A DNA stretch of 64,000 nt from an uncultured Bacilli bacterium (GCA_934102215.1 CAKOSH010000004.1:86787-150786); one strand, 5' to 3'; positions 33,168 through 43,379 are shown, counted from the first letter of the stretch. Notes: generated by a model from the sequence alone, not told the origin. Numbers and translations are program-made.

Positions 33168-33467
33168 ATGAAGAAGATGTATGATTATATAAATTATATT
33201 GAAGTAGATAAAACACCTAATGAATTATATCAAGAGTTCTTAAAAGACTTTGTATCATTCAGAAAGGAAAATAATCTAACTCAAGAATTGTTAAGTCTAT
33301 ATTCAAATGTAGGAAGAGTTAAAATAGCTAGAATTGAAAGTAATATGCATTCACCTACTGTTAAAGCTATGATGGATATTTTAGGTCCACTTGGATATAC
33401 ACTTAAAATTGAAAAAGTAGAAAAGAAGAATAAAAAGGAAAATAAAGACTGCCTAGAAAATAACTAG
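33168..33467 (+). CDS. XRE-family helix-turn-helix regulator
   Basis: 99 residues from ATG 33168. The helix-turn-helix runs from FVSFRKENNLTQELLSLYSNVG through VKIARIESNMHSPTVKAMMDILGPLGYTLKIE, the layout of HigA-type antitoxin/Cro-C1 regulators. No toxin partner gene is next to it. No ribosome site is visible, and the predicted transcription start is within 2 bases of the ATG, so the mRNA is probably leaderless; an alternative Met is at 33177. Operator-like dyads in its promoter suggest autorepression, and a shared 17-bp element links it to the array at 15056-17417. Confidence 0.82.
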   Translation: MKKMYDYINYIEVDKTPNELYQEFLKDFVSFRKENNLTQELLSLYSNVGRVKIARIESNMHSPTVKAMMDILGPLGYTLKIEKVEKKNKKENKDCLENN

Positions 33468-33480
33468 ACAGTTTTTATTT
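33448..33480. terminator. Terminator shared by XRE gene and gltX
   Basis: Stem ACTGCCTAG/CTAGACAGT followed by TTTTTATTTT on the plus strand; the left arm lies in the last codons of the XRE gene. May also act on gltX read from the other side. Confidence 0.7.
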
Positions 33481-35126
33481 TATAACATATTAATTCTTTT
33501 AATGATTTCTTCTTTTCCAAGTAATTTCATTATTTCATATAAATCTGGAGTATTAGATTTAGTAGTAACAGCAACTCTTATAATAGTGCTTATATCAGCA
33601 ACACTACCTTTAAAGTCTCCTGGATTCTTTTTATATTCTTTGATATTTGATGCATAACCAAATAGTTCACATAATTCTTTTACTTTATTAAACCATGTTT
33701 CTTTGTCATCATCATCACTATAATATTTATCAACATAAGTATTTAATATATTTTTTATTTCAACCATATTAGTGATATTTTTCCATTCATATTCTCTATG
33801 TCTTATTTCAAATACATCACTATACATATACCAAATTAAGTCTTCAATCATCTTATAATATGCGATATCTTTACGAGGCTTTTCTTGTTCTCTTTCAATA
33901 TTTAAAATACTTTCATAGTATGATGGATCTTTTTCAATTAATTTCTTTAGTGTCTCACTATGACTTTTAGACCATTCATATGTTTTTTCATATAATTCAT
34001 GAGCACTCATATGAGAAATTACATCTTTAGAAATATTATTAAGTTTTTCTAAATCATATAGTCCACCACTTGATGACATTTTTGCTGGATTATATTGAAA
34101 TTCAGTCCATGTTTTATCTGGATTTTCTCTATGCCACTCTTCATAATTAGAATTAATTATTGTCATTAATGACTCTATAACAGCAAGAGCTGGATAGCCA
34201 AGATCAGTATAATATCCCATTGATGCTTCTGGATCTTTTCTCTTACTTATTTTTCTAATACTATTTCCTTCTTTTTTAATAATAAGTGGTGTATGAACAT
34301 ATTTAAATCTAGGTCTTTCAAAACCAAATGCATCATAAAGTTCAACATGTTTAGGAGCACTACTAAGCCACTCTTCTCCTCTTATTATATGAGTTGTACC
34401 CATTAAATAATCATCAACAATATGAGCAAAATGATATGTTGGAAGTAAGTTATCACTCTTCATAATAACAAAATCTTCATCGTTTTCTGGAAGTTCTAAT
34501 TCACCTTTTACTTCATCTATAAATTTAAATTTACGTTCAAAATCACCCATTGATTTAAAACGAATAACATAGTCTTTACCATCTTTAATATTTTGAATCA
34601 TTTCATCAACTGATAGATTTCTACATTTAGCGTACTTTCCGTAGTAGCCTGTTCTTTGTTTTTTATGATCTTGCATCACTCTTAATTCATCAAGTGTTTC
34701 TTTAGTACAGAAGCATGGATAAGCACGACCTATTTCTATTAAATATTTAATAAATGTATGATATATTTCTTTTCTTTCACTTTGTACATATGGTCCATAA
34801 TTACCAATTATTTCACCATTATATTCATATTCATCAGGTTTTAATTCATAATAATTTAGTGCTTCATGAATCATTTCTACTGCTTCTTTTACTTCTCTTT
34901 TTTGATCAGTATCTTCAATTCTTAAATAAAATATTCCATTATTATTTCTAGCAATCAAATAATCAATTATTGCTTGATATATTCCACCAATATGAACATA
35001 TCCAGTTGGGCTAGGAGCAAATCTTGTTACAACCATTCCATTTCTACTTGGATACATATTTTCATAATCTTTTATAGTTTTATTAATATTTGGAAATATT
35101 AAATCTGCTAAATCTTTATTTGTCAT
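33480..35126 (-). CDS. gltX: Glutamyl-tRNA synthetase
   Basis: 548 residues, longer than the usual about 480-500. Class I signatures are present: FAPSPTGYVHIGG (HIGH variant, about 36-48) and KISKRKDPE (KMSKS). Insertions in the C-terminal half account for the extra length and match a long GltX/GlnRS-like subtype seen in gut Firmicutes as far as I can recall. Charges tRNA-Glu, and often tRNA-Gln for later amidation. The ATG has GAGGTG. No T-box or other leader is seen. Confidence 0.9.
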   Translation of the reverse strand: MTNKDLADLIFPNINKTIKDYENMYPSRNGMVVTRFAPSPTGYVHIGGIYQAIIDYLIARNNNGIFYLRIEDTDQKREVKEAVEMIHEALNYYELKPDEYEYNGEIIGNYGPYVQSERKEIYHTFIKYLIEIGRAYPCFCTKETLDELRVMQDHKKQRTGYYGKYAKCRNLSVDEMIQNIKDGKDYVIRFKSMGDFERKFKFIDEVKGELELPENDEDFVIMKSDNLLPTYHFAHIVDDYLMGTTHIIRGEEWLSSAPKHVELYDAFGFERPRFKYVHTPLIIKKEGNSIRKISKRKDPEASMGYYTDLGYPALAVIESLMTIINSNYEEWHRENPDKTWTEFQYNPAKMSSSGGLYDLEKLNNISKDVISHMSAHELYEKTYEWSKSHSETLKKLIEKDPSYYESILNIEREQEKPRKDIAYYKMIEDLIWYMYSDVFEIRHREYEWKNITNMVEIKNILNTYVDKYYSDDDDKETWFNKVKELCELFGYASNIKEYKKNPGDFKGSVADISTIIRVAVTTKSNTPDLYEIMKLLGKEEIIKRINML

Positions 35127-35189
35127 ATAACACCTCTTTTTTTCTAATAGTAGTATACAATAATTATTAGTATTTCACAAGAACAAAAT

Positions 35190-35213
35190 AAAAAGCCCTG
35201 TGATTAACAGAGC
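35190..35213 (-). terminator. Terminator after tRNA-Ser
   Basis: Minus strand stem GCTCTGT/ACAGGGC followed by TTTTTATTTTG. Confidence 0.8.
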
Positions 35214-35224
35214 GAATTATCATA

Positions 35225-35315
35225 TGGCGGAGACAGAGAGATTTGAACTCTCGCGCCAGTTTCCCGACCTACACCCTTAGCAGGGGCGCCTCTTCAGCCT
35301 CTTGAGTATGTCTCC
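35225..35315 (-). tRNA. tRNA-Ser (anticodon GCT)
   Basis: 91 bases on the minus strand with encoded CCA. Acceptor GGAGACA/TGTCTCC, anticodon stem CGCCC/GGGTG with loop CTGCTAA (anticodon GCT), a long variable arm (GTAGGTCGGGAAACTGGC), and T loop GTTCAAATC. The long variable arm and discriminator G confirm Ser. Confidence 0.96.
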
Positions 35316-35437
35316 ACGTAGGCACAAATAAATAATACCCCATTCAGGAAGATAAGTCAACATTTTTAAGAAAAAAACTTGTATTATTTACAAATATTTG
35401 CTATGATTGATATATATAAATAGAGGCGATGAAATAA

Positions 35438-35686
35438 ATGAATAATGAAGCACAATTTGAAACAACAGCAATTATAGATATAGATGCAGAATTAAAAGAG
35501 CAAGAAAAGCAAAAAGAATTATTAAACACTATTAAGATGGAACCTATACTAGAAAAGACAGTTATGGAGGAAGAAACTCCAGTAACTAAAAAGAAAAAGA
35601 TGATGGAGATAACAGATTATATATTACTTTTCTTAATAGTTGCATTTATTATAATATTTGTACTTGTACTATTCAAACTTAAATAA
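35438..35686 (+). CDS. Small tail-anchored membrane protein
   Basis: 82 residues: an acidic/charged cytoplasmic part (about 1-55, many Glu and Lys) and one C-terminal helix (YILLFLIVAFIIIFVLVLFKLK), giving a tail-anchored topology. AGAGGCGATG precedes the start, and a terminator follows at 35691. The layout resembles small accessory proteins, but I do not recognise a family. Function unknown. Confidence 0.65.
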   Translation: MNNEAQFETTAIIDIDAELKEQEKQKELLNTIKMEPILEKTVMEEETPVTKKKKMMEITDYILLFLIVAFIIIFVLVLFKLK

Positions 35687-35690
35687 TGAT

Positions 35691-35720
35691 AAAAGAACTC
35701 AATCTTGAGTTCCTTTTATT
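35691..35720. terminator. Terminator between 35438 and 35716 genes
   Basis: Stem GAACTCA-ATCT-TGAGTTC followed by CTTTTATTT on the plus strand; an A run on the other side lets it serve the converging lipoprotein gene. Confidence 0.75.
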
Positions 35721-36165
35721 TACAACTAAAATCATGTTCACGTAACGCACCTTTTACATCATCTTTATTAGTTTTGTCTCCAATATAACTAGTAGATAAA
35801 TCATAATATTCAGTAATGTCTTTTATATTTCTAACATTAATATCTTCAGTTAAATCAATAATACCATTTTTAATATTATATTCTATTTTAACATATGCAC
35901 CTTTATCATATGTTTTCTTTTTCTCTTTTAATGTTTCTTCCATTGTATCAATATTTTCAAGACCTTTATCAGTTAATTGATATTTAATATTAGAAACTAC
36001 TCTTTTAAGTTCATCTTTATTATCAAATATTAGTCTCATATCAATATTGTAATTAAAGTTCTCTGAATTAATATTCTTATTACATTCTACTTCACTTTCA
36101 AGTAAATTACAACCTGATAAAAGTGATATAAATAATAATCCAAATAGTATCTTCTTTATTTCCAT
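35716..36165 (-). CDS. Lipoprotein downstream of the cohesin-like protein
   Basis: 149 residues with a signal and lipobox SLLSGC. The mature part has mostly beta pattern with a helical middle (ELKRVVSNIKYQLTDKGLENIDTMEETLKEKKK), recalling DUF1307-type lipoproteins, but I am not certain. Overlaps the end of 36156-37826 by 10 bases, so it belongs to the dockerin-protease/cohesin-like unit. Function unknown; lipid-anchored outside. Confidence 0.7.
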   Translation of the reverse strand: MEIKKILFGLLFISLLSGCNLLESEVECNKNINSENFNYNIDMRLIFDNKDELKRVVSNIKYQLTDKGLENIDTMEETLKEKKKTYDKGAYVKIEYNIKNGIIDLTEDINVRNIKDITEYYDLSTSYIGDKTNKDDVKGALREHDFSCK

Positions 36166-37826
36166 AACATCGCCCTCTTCTTTATAATTCTAACTATATT
36201 TAATATTACTAACGAAATAATAGATACAACTATTGATACACATGATATAACTATTTTAATTATCTTTGTTTTTGATATTTGAACTTTATCATGAGGAATA
36301 ACTGGTTCATCTTGTCTTATCTCTTCTGTTTTAGATATATTAAATTTATATTCACGTGTACTTCCATCTATCGCAGTAACAACTACTTCTATTATACTGC
36401 CATTTTTTAAATTAGAGTTACCATTTATTATAACAGATGAATCAGTGCTTTCTGTTTCATAAGTAAATTCAAGTGATTTTTCATTTTCAATAGTTATATT
36501 ATATACAAGAGTATCTTTATCAAAATCAATTTGATAATTCTTAATACTTAATGATTTTAAATAGTTATTAGGAACAACTGTATCACTTTTAACAATTCTA
36601 GTTACTTTTAAAACATAAGTTCTAACATTACCATTTTCAGCAGTAACTTTAACATTAATAGTATTAACACCCTCTTTTAATTTATAATTACCTAGTCCAG
36701 TTACTTTAGATTTATCATCTTCGCTACTACCTTTTATATCAATACTATCTATTTCATTTTTAACAGTTAATGCATATTCAGTAGTTTTCTTATCAAATTT
36801 AAATTCACTATTACTCACAGTTAACACTTTTAAATAATTATTACTACTTCTATTATCTTCTCTTGTAACAATTATTTCATAAGTATTTACAACATCATTT
36901 TCACTTTTAACTTTTACTACTACTGTATTCTTACCATATTTAAGATCAACTGTTCTATTACCATAACCACTTACATAAGAAGATTTATTACTTGTGAGTG
37001 TTGAATTTATAGTGATTTTACTTGTATCAGTTGGAACACTTAATTTATAAGATGTAGTATTTTTATTAAATTCAGTATTTAATTTATAACCTGTTATTTC
37101 TAATTTATCAAGTGTATTTGTTTTATCACGATTATCAATTCTATTAACTGTTATTTTATATACTCTTCTTATTCCACTTTCACTTATTACTTCTATATCA
37201 ATTATATTTTCACCATATTTTAAATTATATGACTTAAGACCATTTACTTTAGCAGAAGAATCAGTAAGACTTCCAGTAAATGTAATAGAACTTTTATCAT
37301 AATCAAATTTATATGTAGATTTATCACTATTAAAATCACTTAAATAATTACCTTCTTTTACTTTTAATGAACTAAGTGTATTTACATTAGATTTAACTCT
37401 TATTGTAACATTTTTATCATTTATATCTACTGATTCAATATTACTATTATCTCCATCGTTAGTAATTGTTATATCTTTAATATTAAAGTTAGCATTACCT
37501 GTTGCGGGCATTTTTACTTTAAGAGTACCTACTTCACTATTACCTTTAGAAGGATTATTTTTTTCAAGAACAGCTCCATTATTTTTAATAGAGTATACTT
37601 TATAATCATTATTATTTTTAAATGAATCATAACTTCCATTTGTAAATGAATATTTAAATTGTACACCTCTTATATTAAAATCTTTAGCATTTAAAACAAT
37701 CTTACATTCAACTACTTCTAAGGAAGATGCACTACTTGGACAATTCACATTCATAGTAGCAGTAATTCCCTTAACACTTGTAAGAACTGTTATAAAACAC
37801 AATAAACTAAATAATATTTTTTTCAT
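36156..37826 (-). CDS. Membrane-anchored protein with cohesin-like domain and cadherin-like repeats
   Basis: 556 residues from ATG 37824-37826, which has AGGAGG upstream. Signal peptide; an N-terminal domain of about 130 residues (VNCPSSASSLEVVECKIVLNA, FNIRGVQFKYSF, EVGTLKVKMP, NFNIKDITITN) with the look of a cohesin; then four copies of the cadherin-like beta-sandwich (each with LKYGENxxxxxVxSExGxxRxYxIxVxR and a Tyr/Phe-Asp/Asn linker); and a C-terminal membrane helix (about 525-547) with a basic tail. The protein upstream carries a dockerin, so this may be its membrane receptor. Confidence 0.72.
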   Translation of the reverse strand: MKKILFSLLCFITVLTSVKGITATMNVNCPSSASSLEVVECKIVLNAKDFNIRGVQFKYSFTNGSYDSFKNNNDYKVYSIKNNGAVLEKNNPSKGNSEVGTLKVKMPATGNANFNIKDITITNDGDNSNIESVDINDKNVTIRVKSNVNTLSSLKVKEGNYLSDFNSDKSTYKFDYDKSSITFTGSLTDSSAKVNGLKSYNLKYGENIIDIEVISESGIRRVYKITVNRIDNRDKTNTLDKLEITGYKLNTEFNKNTTSYKLSVPTDTSKITINSTLTSNKSSYVSGYGNRTVDLKYGKNTVVVKVKSENDVVNTYEIIVTREDNRSSNNYLKVLTVSNSEFKFDKKTTEYALTVKNEIDSIDIKGSSEDDKSKVTGLGNYKLKEGVNTINVKVTAENGNVRTYVLKVTRIVKSDTVVPNNYLKSLSIKNYQIDFDKDTLVYNITIENEKSLEFTYETESTDSSVIINGNSNLKNGSIIEVVVTAIDGSTREYKFNISKTEEIRQDEPVIPHDKVQISKTKIIKIVISCVSIVVSIISLVILNIVRIIKKRAMLWK

Positions 37827-37836
37827 GCGCTTCCTC

Positions 37837-40728
37837 CTAAAATCCATCTTCTGGACTCAATATATAATTAGATATTTTAATAACATCTACTATATCTATT
37901 CTTTTATTATTATCAACATTAGCTGCTCTATGTTGTAAATCATTACTATTATAAGAAGTATCAAGTATGTAATTAGCACACATCATAGTATCAACAATAT
38001 TTACTTTACCATCTCCATTAATATCACCATATATTACAAAATGATAATCTTTACTAGATACACCATTACTTACTTTAATATAACCATTAGTACCAACATA
38101 ACTATTACTACTTAATTTATTATCTTTACTATCATAAAATTCATAAGATAATCCATTATTAATAATAACATTATTAATTATATCATGAACTTTATTATAA
38201 TCACTACTAATAAATATTATATCATCATTAAATTCATATTTATTAACACTAATACTTATATCAGGAATATCTACTTCACTTTTAGGAAAACTTAATAAAT
38301 ATAAAGACTTAGTAGGAGAATAATTCCATATATTTTTATCATATAAACTAAATTTAGATGAATCATATATATCACTTAAAACATTATTATCATTATAAGT
38401 ATATGATAAATTATAATAATTAAAAGTAGTACCAACTAAGTATTTATGATTACTATAAGTATTATTATTACTTATATCAACAGTAGCACTAGATGCAGAT
38501 ATAAAGAAAAATCCTATTAAAGAACCAGTATATATATCATAGTCTCCATTAATACTAGAATCATTTATAAAAGTATTTTTAACATATACATTTTTATTAT
38601 TATTGACTACTAAACTTCCAAGTAAACCACCTGTATTATCATTACCATTAACATTAGAATTAATAAGAATATTATTTATACTTACATTATTTTCAGCTTG
38701 ACCAGCAATACTTCCTACACTATTATATCCTTTAATATAAGAATTTTCTATTTCAACATTATTTACACTAGAATTAGTCATATAAGAAGATAATATTCCA
38801 TTATAAGAAGATTCATTATCAATAATATCTATATTAAAATTATATAACTTTAAATTACTTACACTAGCATTTCTAAGAGTACCAAATAAACCACCAACAT
38901 AAGAATTTAAATTACTTATTGTATGATTATTACCATCAAATTTACCATTAAAATCAAAAGATACAAATCCTTTACCACCATTATAATAATAACCATCACT
39001 ATCACGAGTTGCATGTCCTAAATCAACATCATTCATTAATTTAAAATAATCATAAGAATTACTTAAATGTTTTAAATCTTCTATCTTTTTAATAAGATAA
39101 GGATTTTCTAAAGTACCACTACCTTCAATAGAAGATTCACTCTCTTCATAATCAATAAATCCATTAGAATTTATTTCAACATGAAAATTAGTATTACTTA
39201 AAACCTTATTTAATTTAAGAGTAAAATTAGAATAATTATTAATAAGATTAACATTCTTAATTATAGTAAAATTACTTGTTATATCATTATTATTAGAATC
39301 AATTATTTTCACTTCATAATTAGTACCAGAAGGTATATTTTTACTTACTAAATGATATTTAGTTACATTACCTACTTTATTATTAAATGTATCTTTACTT
39401 TTAGTGTAATATTTTTGATTATCATTATCATTTGATGTAAGTATATTTAAACTATAATTAATATTAGATGGATTAGTTACATAGACGTTTAAAATACCAT
39501 TATCATTAGTATAAAAGTCTTCTACATCAAAATAATTAATACCATATCTTAAATCACTTTTAGTTACTGTTTTATTAGTTGTACCATCACTTATTTTAAT
39601 AGTTAACTTTTCTTTATCACTTCCAGTATAAAACACTTTAATTCCTTCTACTTTTTCACTTTCATTACCTATAAAATATGTATATGTATCAGTATTATTA
39701 CTACTAGTTTTAGTTAAATAATTAGTATAAGAATTATCATATGTTTTAAGAGATAAATCACGAACACCAATTAAATATTCATAAACACTAGTATCATAAT
39801 AAGAAATATAGAAATATTCAGTATTAGATCCCCAGGAATTCATCGCAAGCCAAGCACCTTTAAGAGTATTACCTTTATATGTAACACTTCCATAATTATC
39901 ATCCCAGCCAATTAAAGTAATCGCATGACTAGTAGAAGCATAATCACTATATTTTTTACTTCCATCATTATAAAGTAAATTTGTATTTTTATCATAAAAA
40001 TAAGTAAATATACTAGAGGCTATACCACCATAATTCATAATATGATTTTTAATATCTTTATTATACGTATTTAATTGACTCTTAACAGTACTTACATCAT
40101 AATTATCAAAAGCACTAATGACATCAAAAGTAGGATACCATAATGCATCACGAACATCAATAACAGTATTAGAGCTATCAATATATTCTCTCATCTTTTT
40201 CTCTTTATAACTAGTAAAATAGTCTCCAAAATAACTTTCATTAACAGGACTATATCCATAATACCAATAACTAAGAACATCAACAATAGAATTAGGACCA
40301 CCAAAAGAACTAGAATCTCCTAAATACCTCGCAACATAATCCATTTGATTCTCACTAAAATTATATTCTTTATACCCTTTTTTAAGTAAAAAAGATTCTA
40401 AAACATTATTAGTACTAAATGCCCAACATAAACTTAAAGCACCTTGATTATCCATAGTTGGAACATTTCTTTTACCAGAATCATTTCTTAAATCAAAAGA
40501 AGATGGAATACTATCAATACTATAAGTACTAAGATTACCATTGAAATAATTTCTTGATATAATATCATATTTATATAAAAAACGATTAGGTTTTACATTA
40601 ACATTAGATTTATCACTTAAATTAATATATTCAGTATATTTAGGATTATCTATAACAGAAGCAGTTATATAGAAAGCAAAAAAGAAAGTCACAAACACAA
40701 TAAATATTCTATTAAAATACTTCTTCAT
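37837..40728 (-). CDS. Secreted papain-family cysteine protease with C-terminal dockerin
   Basis: 963 residues. Signal segment (about 8-25), then a C1A papain-like domain beginning SSFDLRND: nucleophile Cys101 in NQGALSLCWAFS, His268 in TSHAITLIGWDDN, Asn297 in LAMNSWGSN. Further on are a lectin-like beta region, a GLUG/beta-helix-like stretch (GSGTLENPYLIKKIEDL, FDGNNHTISNLNSYVGGLFG) and, from about residue 895, a type I dockerin with two calcium-loop repeats, DINGDGKVNIVDTMMCANYIL and NVDNNKRIDIVDVIKISNYIL. Acts outside the cell. The next gene encodes a membrane-anchored cohesin-like protein. Confidence 0.88.
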   Translation of the reverse strand: MKKYFNRIFIVFVTFFFAFYITASVIDNPKYTEYINLSDKSNVNVKPNRFLYKYDIISRNYFNGNLSTYSIDSIPSSFDLRNDSGKRNVPTMDNQGALSLCWAFSTNNVLESFLLKKGYKEYNFSENQMDYVARYLGDSSSFGGPNSIVDVLSYWYYGYSPVNESYFGDYFTSYKEKKMREYIDSSNTVIDVRDALWYPTFDVISAFDNYDVSTVKSQLNTYNKDIKNHIMNYGGIASSIFTYFYDKNTNLLYNDGSKKYSDYASTSHAITLIGWDDNYGSVTYKGNTLKGAWLAMNSWGSNTEYFYISYYDTSVYEYLIGVRDLSLKTYDNSYTNYLTKTSSNNTDTYTYFIGNESEKVEGIKVFYTGSDKEKLTIKISDGTTNKTVTKSDLRYGINYFDVEDFYTNDNGILNVYVTNPSNINYSLNILTSNDNDNQKYYTKSKDTFNNKVGNVTKYHLVSKNIPSGTNYEVKIIDSNNNDITSNFTIIKNVNLINNYSNFTLKLNKVLSNTNFHVEINSNGFIDYEESESSIEGSGTLENPYLIKKIEDLKHLSNSYDYFKLMNDVDLGHATRDSDGYYYNGGKGFVSFDFNGKFDGNNHTISNLNSYVGGLFGTLRNASVSNLKLYNFNIDIIDNESSYNGILSSYMTNSSVNNVEIENSYIKGYNSVGSIAGQAENNVSINNILINSNVNGNDNTGGLLGSLVVNNNKNVYVKNTFINDSSINGDYDIYTGSLIGFFFISASSATVDISNNNTYSNHKYLVGTTFNYYNLSYTYNDNNVLSDIYDSSKFSLYDKNIWNYSPTKSLYLLSFPKSEVDIPDISISVNKYEFNDDIIFISSDYNKVHDIINNVIINNGLSYEFYDSKDNKLSSNSYVGTNGYIKVSNGVSSKDYHFVIYGDINGDGKVNIVDTMMCANYILDTSYNSNDLQHRAANVDNNKRIDIVDVIKISNYILSPEDGF

Positions 40729-40858
40729 AAGACCACCTATTCTATTAAATATTTTACTATAAAAGACTATCTAAAGTCAATGTAAACAAAATGTAATAAT
40801 TTCAAAATAAGATATGTTTTTATGTTAAAATAAATAGGTATAAAAGGAGTAAAAAATT

Positions 40859-43006
40859 ATGAATGAAAATATAATTAATGATATTTCAAACGAATTAAAT
40901 ATCAAAACAGAACAAGCAAAAACAGTTCTAAAACTATTAGAAGAAGGAAACACTATTCCATTTATCGCAAGATATAGAAAAGAAGCAACTGATGCTTTAG
41001 ATGAAGAACAAATAAGAAAGATAAATGAAGTATATGAATATCAAGTAAACTTACTTAAAAGAAAAGAAGATGTTATAAGACTTATAGATGAGAAAGGCCT
41101 TTTAACAGATGAAATAAAGAATAACATAATGAATGCTAAAAAGTTAGTTGAAGTAGAAGATATTTATGCTCCATACAAAGAGAAGAAAAAAACTAAAGCA
41201 ACTGAAGCTATTAAGAATGGTCTTGAACCACTTGCTAAAATAATGATGAGCTTCCCTACTACATTTAATGATGAATCAGTAAAGAAATTCTTAAATGATA
41301 ATGTTAAAACAATAGATGACGCTATTACTGGTGCTAAATATATAATTGCCGAATGGATAAGTGATAATGCATATTATAGAAAATGGATAAGAAGTTATTT
41401 CTTCAAAAATGGTGTTATTACTTCAAAGCTTAAAAAGAAAGACATAGACACTAATAAAACATATGAAATGTATTATGACTTCACTGAACCAGTTAAACAT
41501 ATAAAACCACATAGAGTTCTTGCGATTAATAGAGGTGAAAATGAAAAGATATTATCAGTAAATATAGAAGTTAATAATGAAGAAGTATTATCATATTTAG
41601 AATCAAAGATAATTAAAAAAGATTCACCTGTTAAACCATATGTAATTGATGCTATAAAAGACAGTTATAAAAGACTTATATTTCCATCAATGGAAAGAGA
41701 AATTAGAAGTGAACTAACAAGTCAAAGTGAAGATGCCTCTATTGAAGTATTTAGAGGTAATCTTGAAAATCTATTATTAATCGCACCTATGAAAAATAAA
41801 AGAGTTCTTGGATTTGATCCAGCATTTAGAACAGGATGTAAACTAGCAGTAGTAGATGAAACATCTAAAGTACTTAATATTTCAGTTATATATCCACATG
41901 AACCACATAATAAATGGAATGAAGCAAAAGAAACTATAAAAGATTTAATTAATAAATATAAGATAGATATTATAGCTATTGGTAATGGTACTGCTTCAAG
42001 AGAAAGTGAAAAGTTAGTAAGTGAAACTCTAAAAGAAATAAATAATTGTAAATATGCTATTGTATCAGAAGCCGGAGCCAGTGTTTATTCAGCAAGTAAA
42101 CTAGCTATAGATGAATTCCCTGATTTAACAGTTGAAAAAAGAAGCGCTGTATCTATCGCAAGAAGATTACAAGATCCATTAAATGAACTTGTTAAAATAG
42201 ATCCTAAATCAATAGGTGTCGGTCAGTATCAGCATGATGTTTCACAAAAGAAACTTGGTGAAAGCTTAGACTTCACAGTAGAAAAATGTGTTAACAATGT
42301 AGGTGTTGATATTAATACAGCATCCCCTTCTATACTTAAATATATAAGTGGTCTTACTAAATCAGCAATTGATAAAATTATTAAATATAGAGAAACAAAT
42401 GGTAAGATTAAATCAAGAGAAGAAATCAAAAAGAAAAAACTTCTAAGTGATAAAGTTTATGAACAATCAATAGGTTTCATGAGAATAGCTGATGGTACTA
42501 ATCCACTAGATAAAACAAATATACATACAGAAAGTTATGATAAAACATTAAAATTATTAGACTACCTAGAATTATCAACAGATGATCTTGGCACAGAAAA
42601 ACTAATTAATAAATTAGATAGTATTAATGAACATGAAGTATCAAAAATGTTAGATATAGATTTATATACTCTACATGATATAATTGATTCATTAAAAAGA
42701 CCTAATAGAGATTATAGAGATGACTATCAAATGCCAATATTAAAAAGTGATATTCTTACTATTGATAATTTAACTCCTGGTATGAAATTAGAAGGTACAG
42801 TTAGAAATGTAGTTGACTTTGGTGCTTTTATTGATATTGGGCTTCACAATGATGGCCTTGTTCATATTTCAAAGATTACTAATAAATATATTAAACATCC
42901 AAATGAAGTATTAAGTGTTGGTGATATAGTTACTTGTTATGTTATTGATATAAACAAAGAAAAAGAAAAAGTATCATTATCACTTATTAATCCAATAGAA
43001 AAGTAG
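40859..43006 (+). CDS. tex: RNA-binding protein Tex (S1 domain)
   Basis: 715 residues, normal for Tex/YdcI. Order: helical N-terminus (EQAKTVLKLLEEGNTIPFIARYRKE), YqgF-like domain (VLGFDPAFRTGCKLAVVDE, IAIGNGTASRESE), helix-hairpin-helix region (VGVDINTASPSILKYISGL), and C-terminal S1 (EGTVRNVVDFGAFIDIGLHNDGLVHIS). A transcription-associated nucleic-acid-binding protein. Own promoter region, divergent from the protease gene, and a shared terminator at its end. Confidence 0.95.
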   Translation: MNENIINDISNELNIKTEQAKTVLKLLEEGNTIPFIARYRKEATDALDEEQIRKINEVYEYQVNLLKRKEDVIRLIDEKGLLTDEIKNNIMNAKKLVEVEDIYAPYKEKKKTKATEAIKNGLEPLAKIMMSFPTTFNDESVKKFLNDNVKTIDDAITGAKYIIAEWISDNAYYRKWIRSYFFKNGVITSKLKKKDIDTNKTYEMYYDFTEPVKHIKPHRVLAINRGENEKILSVNIEVNNEEVLSYLESKIIKKDSPVKPYVIDAIKDSYKRLIFPSMEREIRSELTSQSEDASIEVFRGNLENLLLIAPMKNKRVLGFDPAFRTGCKLAVVDETSKVLNISVIYPHEPHNKWNEAKETIKDLINKYKIDIIAIGNGTASRESEKLVSETLKEINNCKYAIVSEAGASVYSASKLAIDEFPDLTVEKRSAVSIARRLQDPLNELVKIDPKSIGVGQYQHDVSQKKLGESLDFTVEKCVNNVGVDINTASPSILKYISGLTKSAIDKIIKYRETNGKIKSREEIKKKKLLSDKVYEQSIGFMRIADGTNPLDKTNIHTESYDKTLKLLDYLELSTDDLGTEKLINKLDSINEHEVSKMLDIDLYTLHDIIDSLKRPNRDYRDDYQMPILKSDILTIDNLTPGMKLEGTVRNVVDFGAFIDIGLHNDGLVHISKITNKYIKHPNEVLSVGDIVTCYVIDINKEKEKVSLSLINPIEK

Positions 43007-43026
43007 GAAACCACTCCTACTTTTTA
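42999..43026. terminator. Bidirectional terminator between tex and 43017
   Basis: Stem AAGTAGGA/TCCTACTT with a 6-base loop, followed by TTTAAATG on plus; both stop codons lie in or next to it. Confidence 0.75.
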
Positions 43027-43319
43027 AATGTATTAATCATATTAGATTGTTCACCATAACTTCTATTTTTATACCCAATTGGTTTATTTTTATCAAAATT
43101 AGGTGGTGTTATCGGTTTACTCTTACGAACAACACGAGCATTATCATTAAGATTATTAAGTCTATAAACATCATATTGATTATAAGGAGATAACTTCTCT
43201 ACTTTTTCTCCTTTAAATGTTTCATTTTTACCTTCTAATTTTTTCTTAATGACAACATATACAGAGCCTAATATCAATAATATAATACCAATCACAATAA
43301 ATACAATATAATCATCCAT
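43017..43319 (-). CDS. Small single-pass membrane protein
   Basis: 100 residues: an N-terminal helix (YIVFIVIGIILLILGSVYVVI, about 4-24), then a basic, polar cytoplasmic tail with Tyr, Asn and Pro. No family recognised. Converges on tex and lies just after the promoter side of the BspA-like gene 43380-45326 terminates without an obvious hairpin. Function unknown. Confidence 0.6.
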   Translation of the reverse strand: MDDYIVFIVIGIILLILGSVYVVIKKKLEGKNETFKGEKVEKLSPYNQYDVYRLNNLNDNARVVRKSKPITPPNFDKNKPIGYKNRSYGEQSNMINTFKK

Positions 43320-43379
43320 ACAACATCCCTCATATAAATAATATCATATTTACAACATTTTTGAAATACCATTTCTTTT

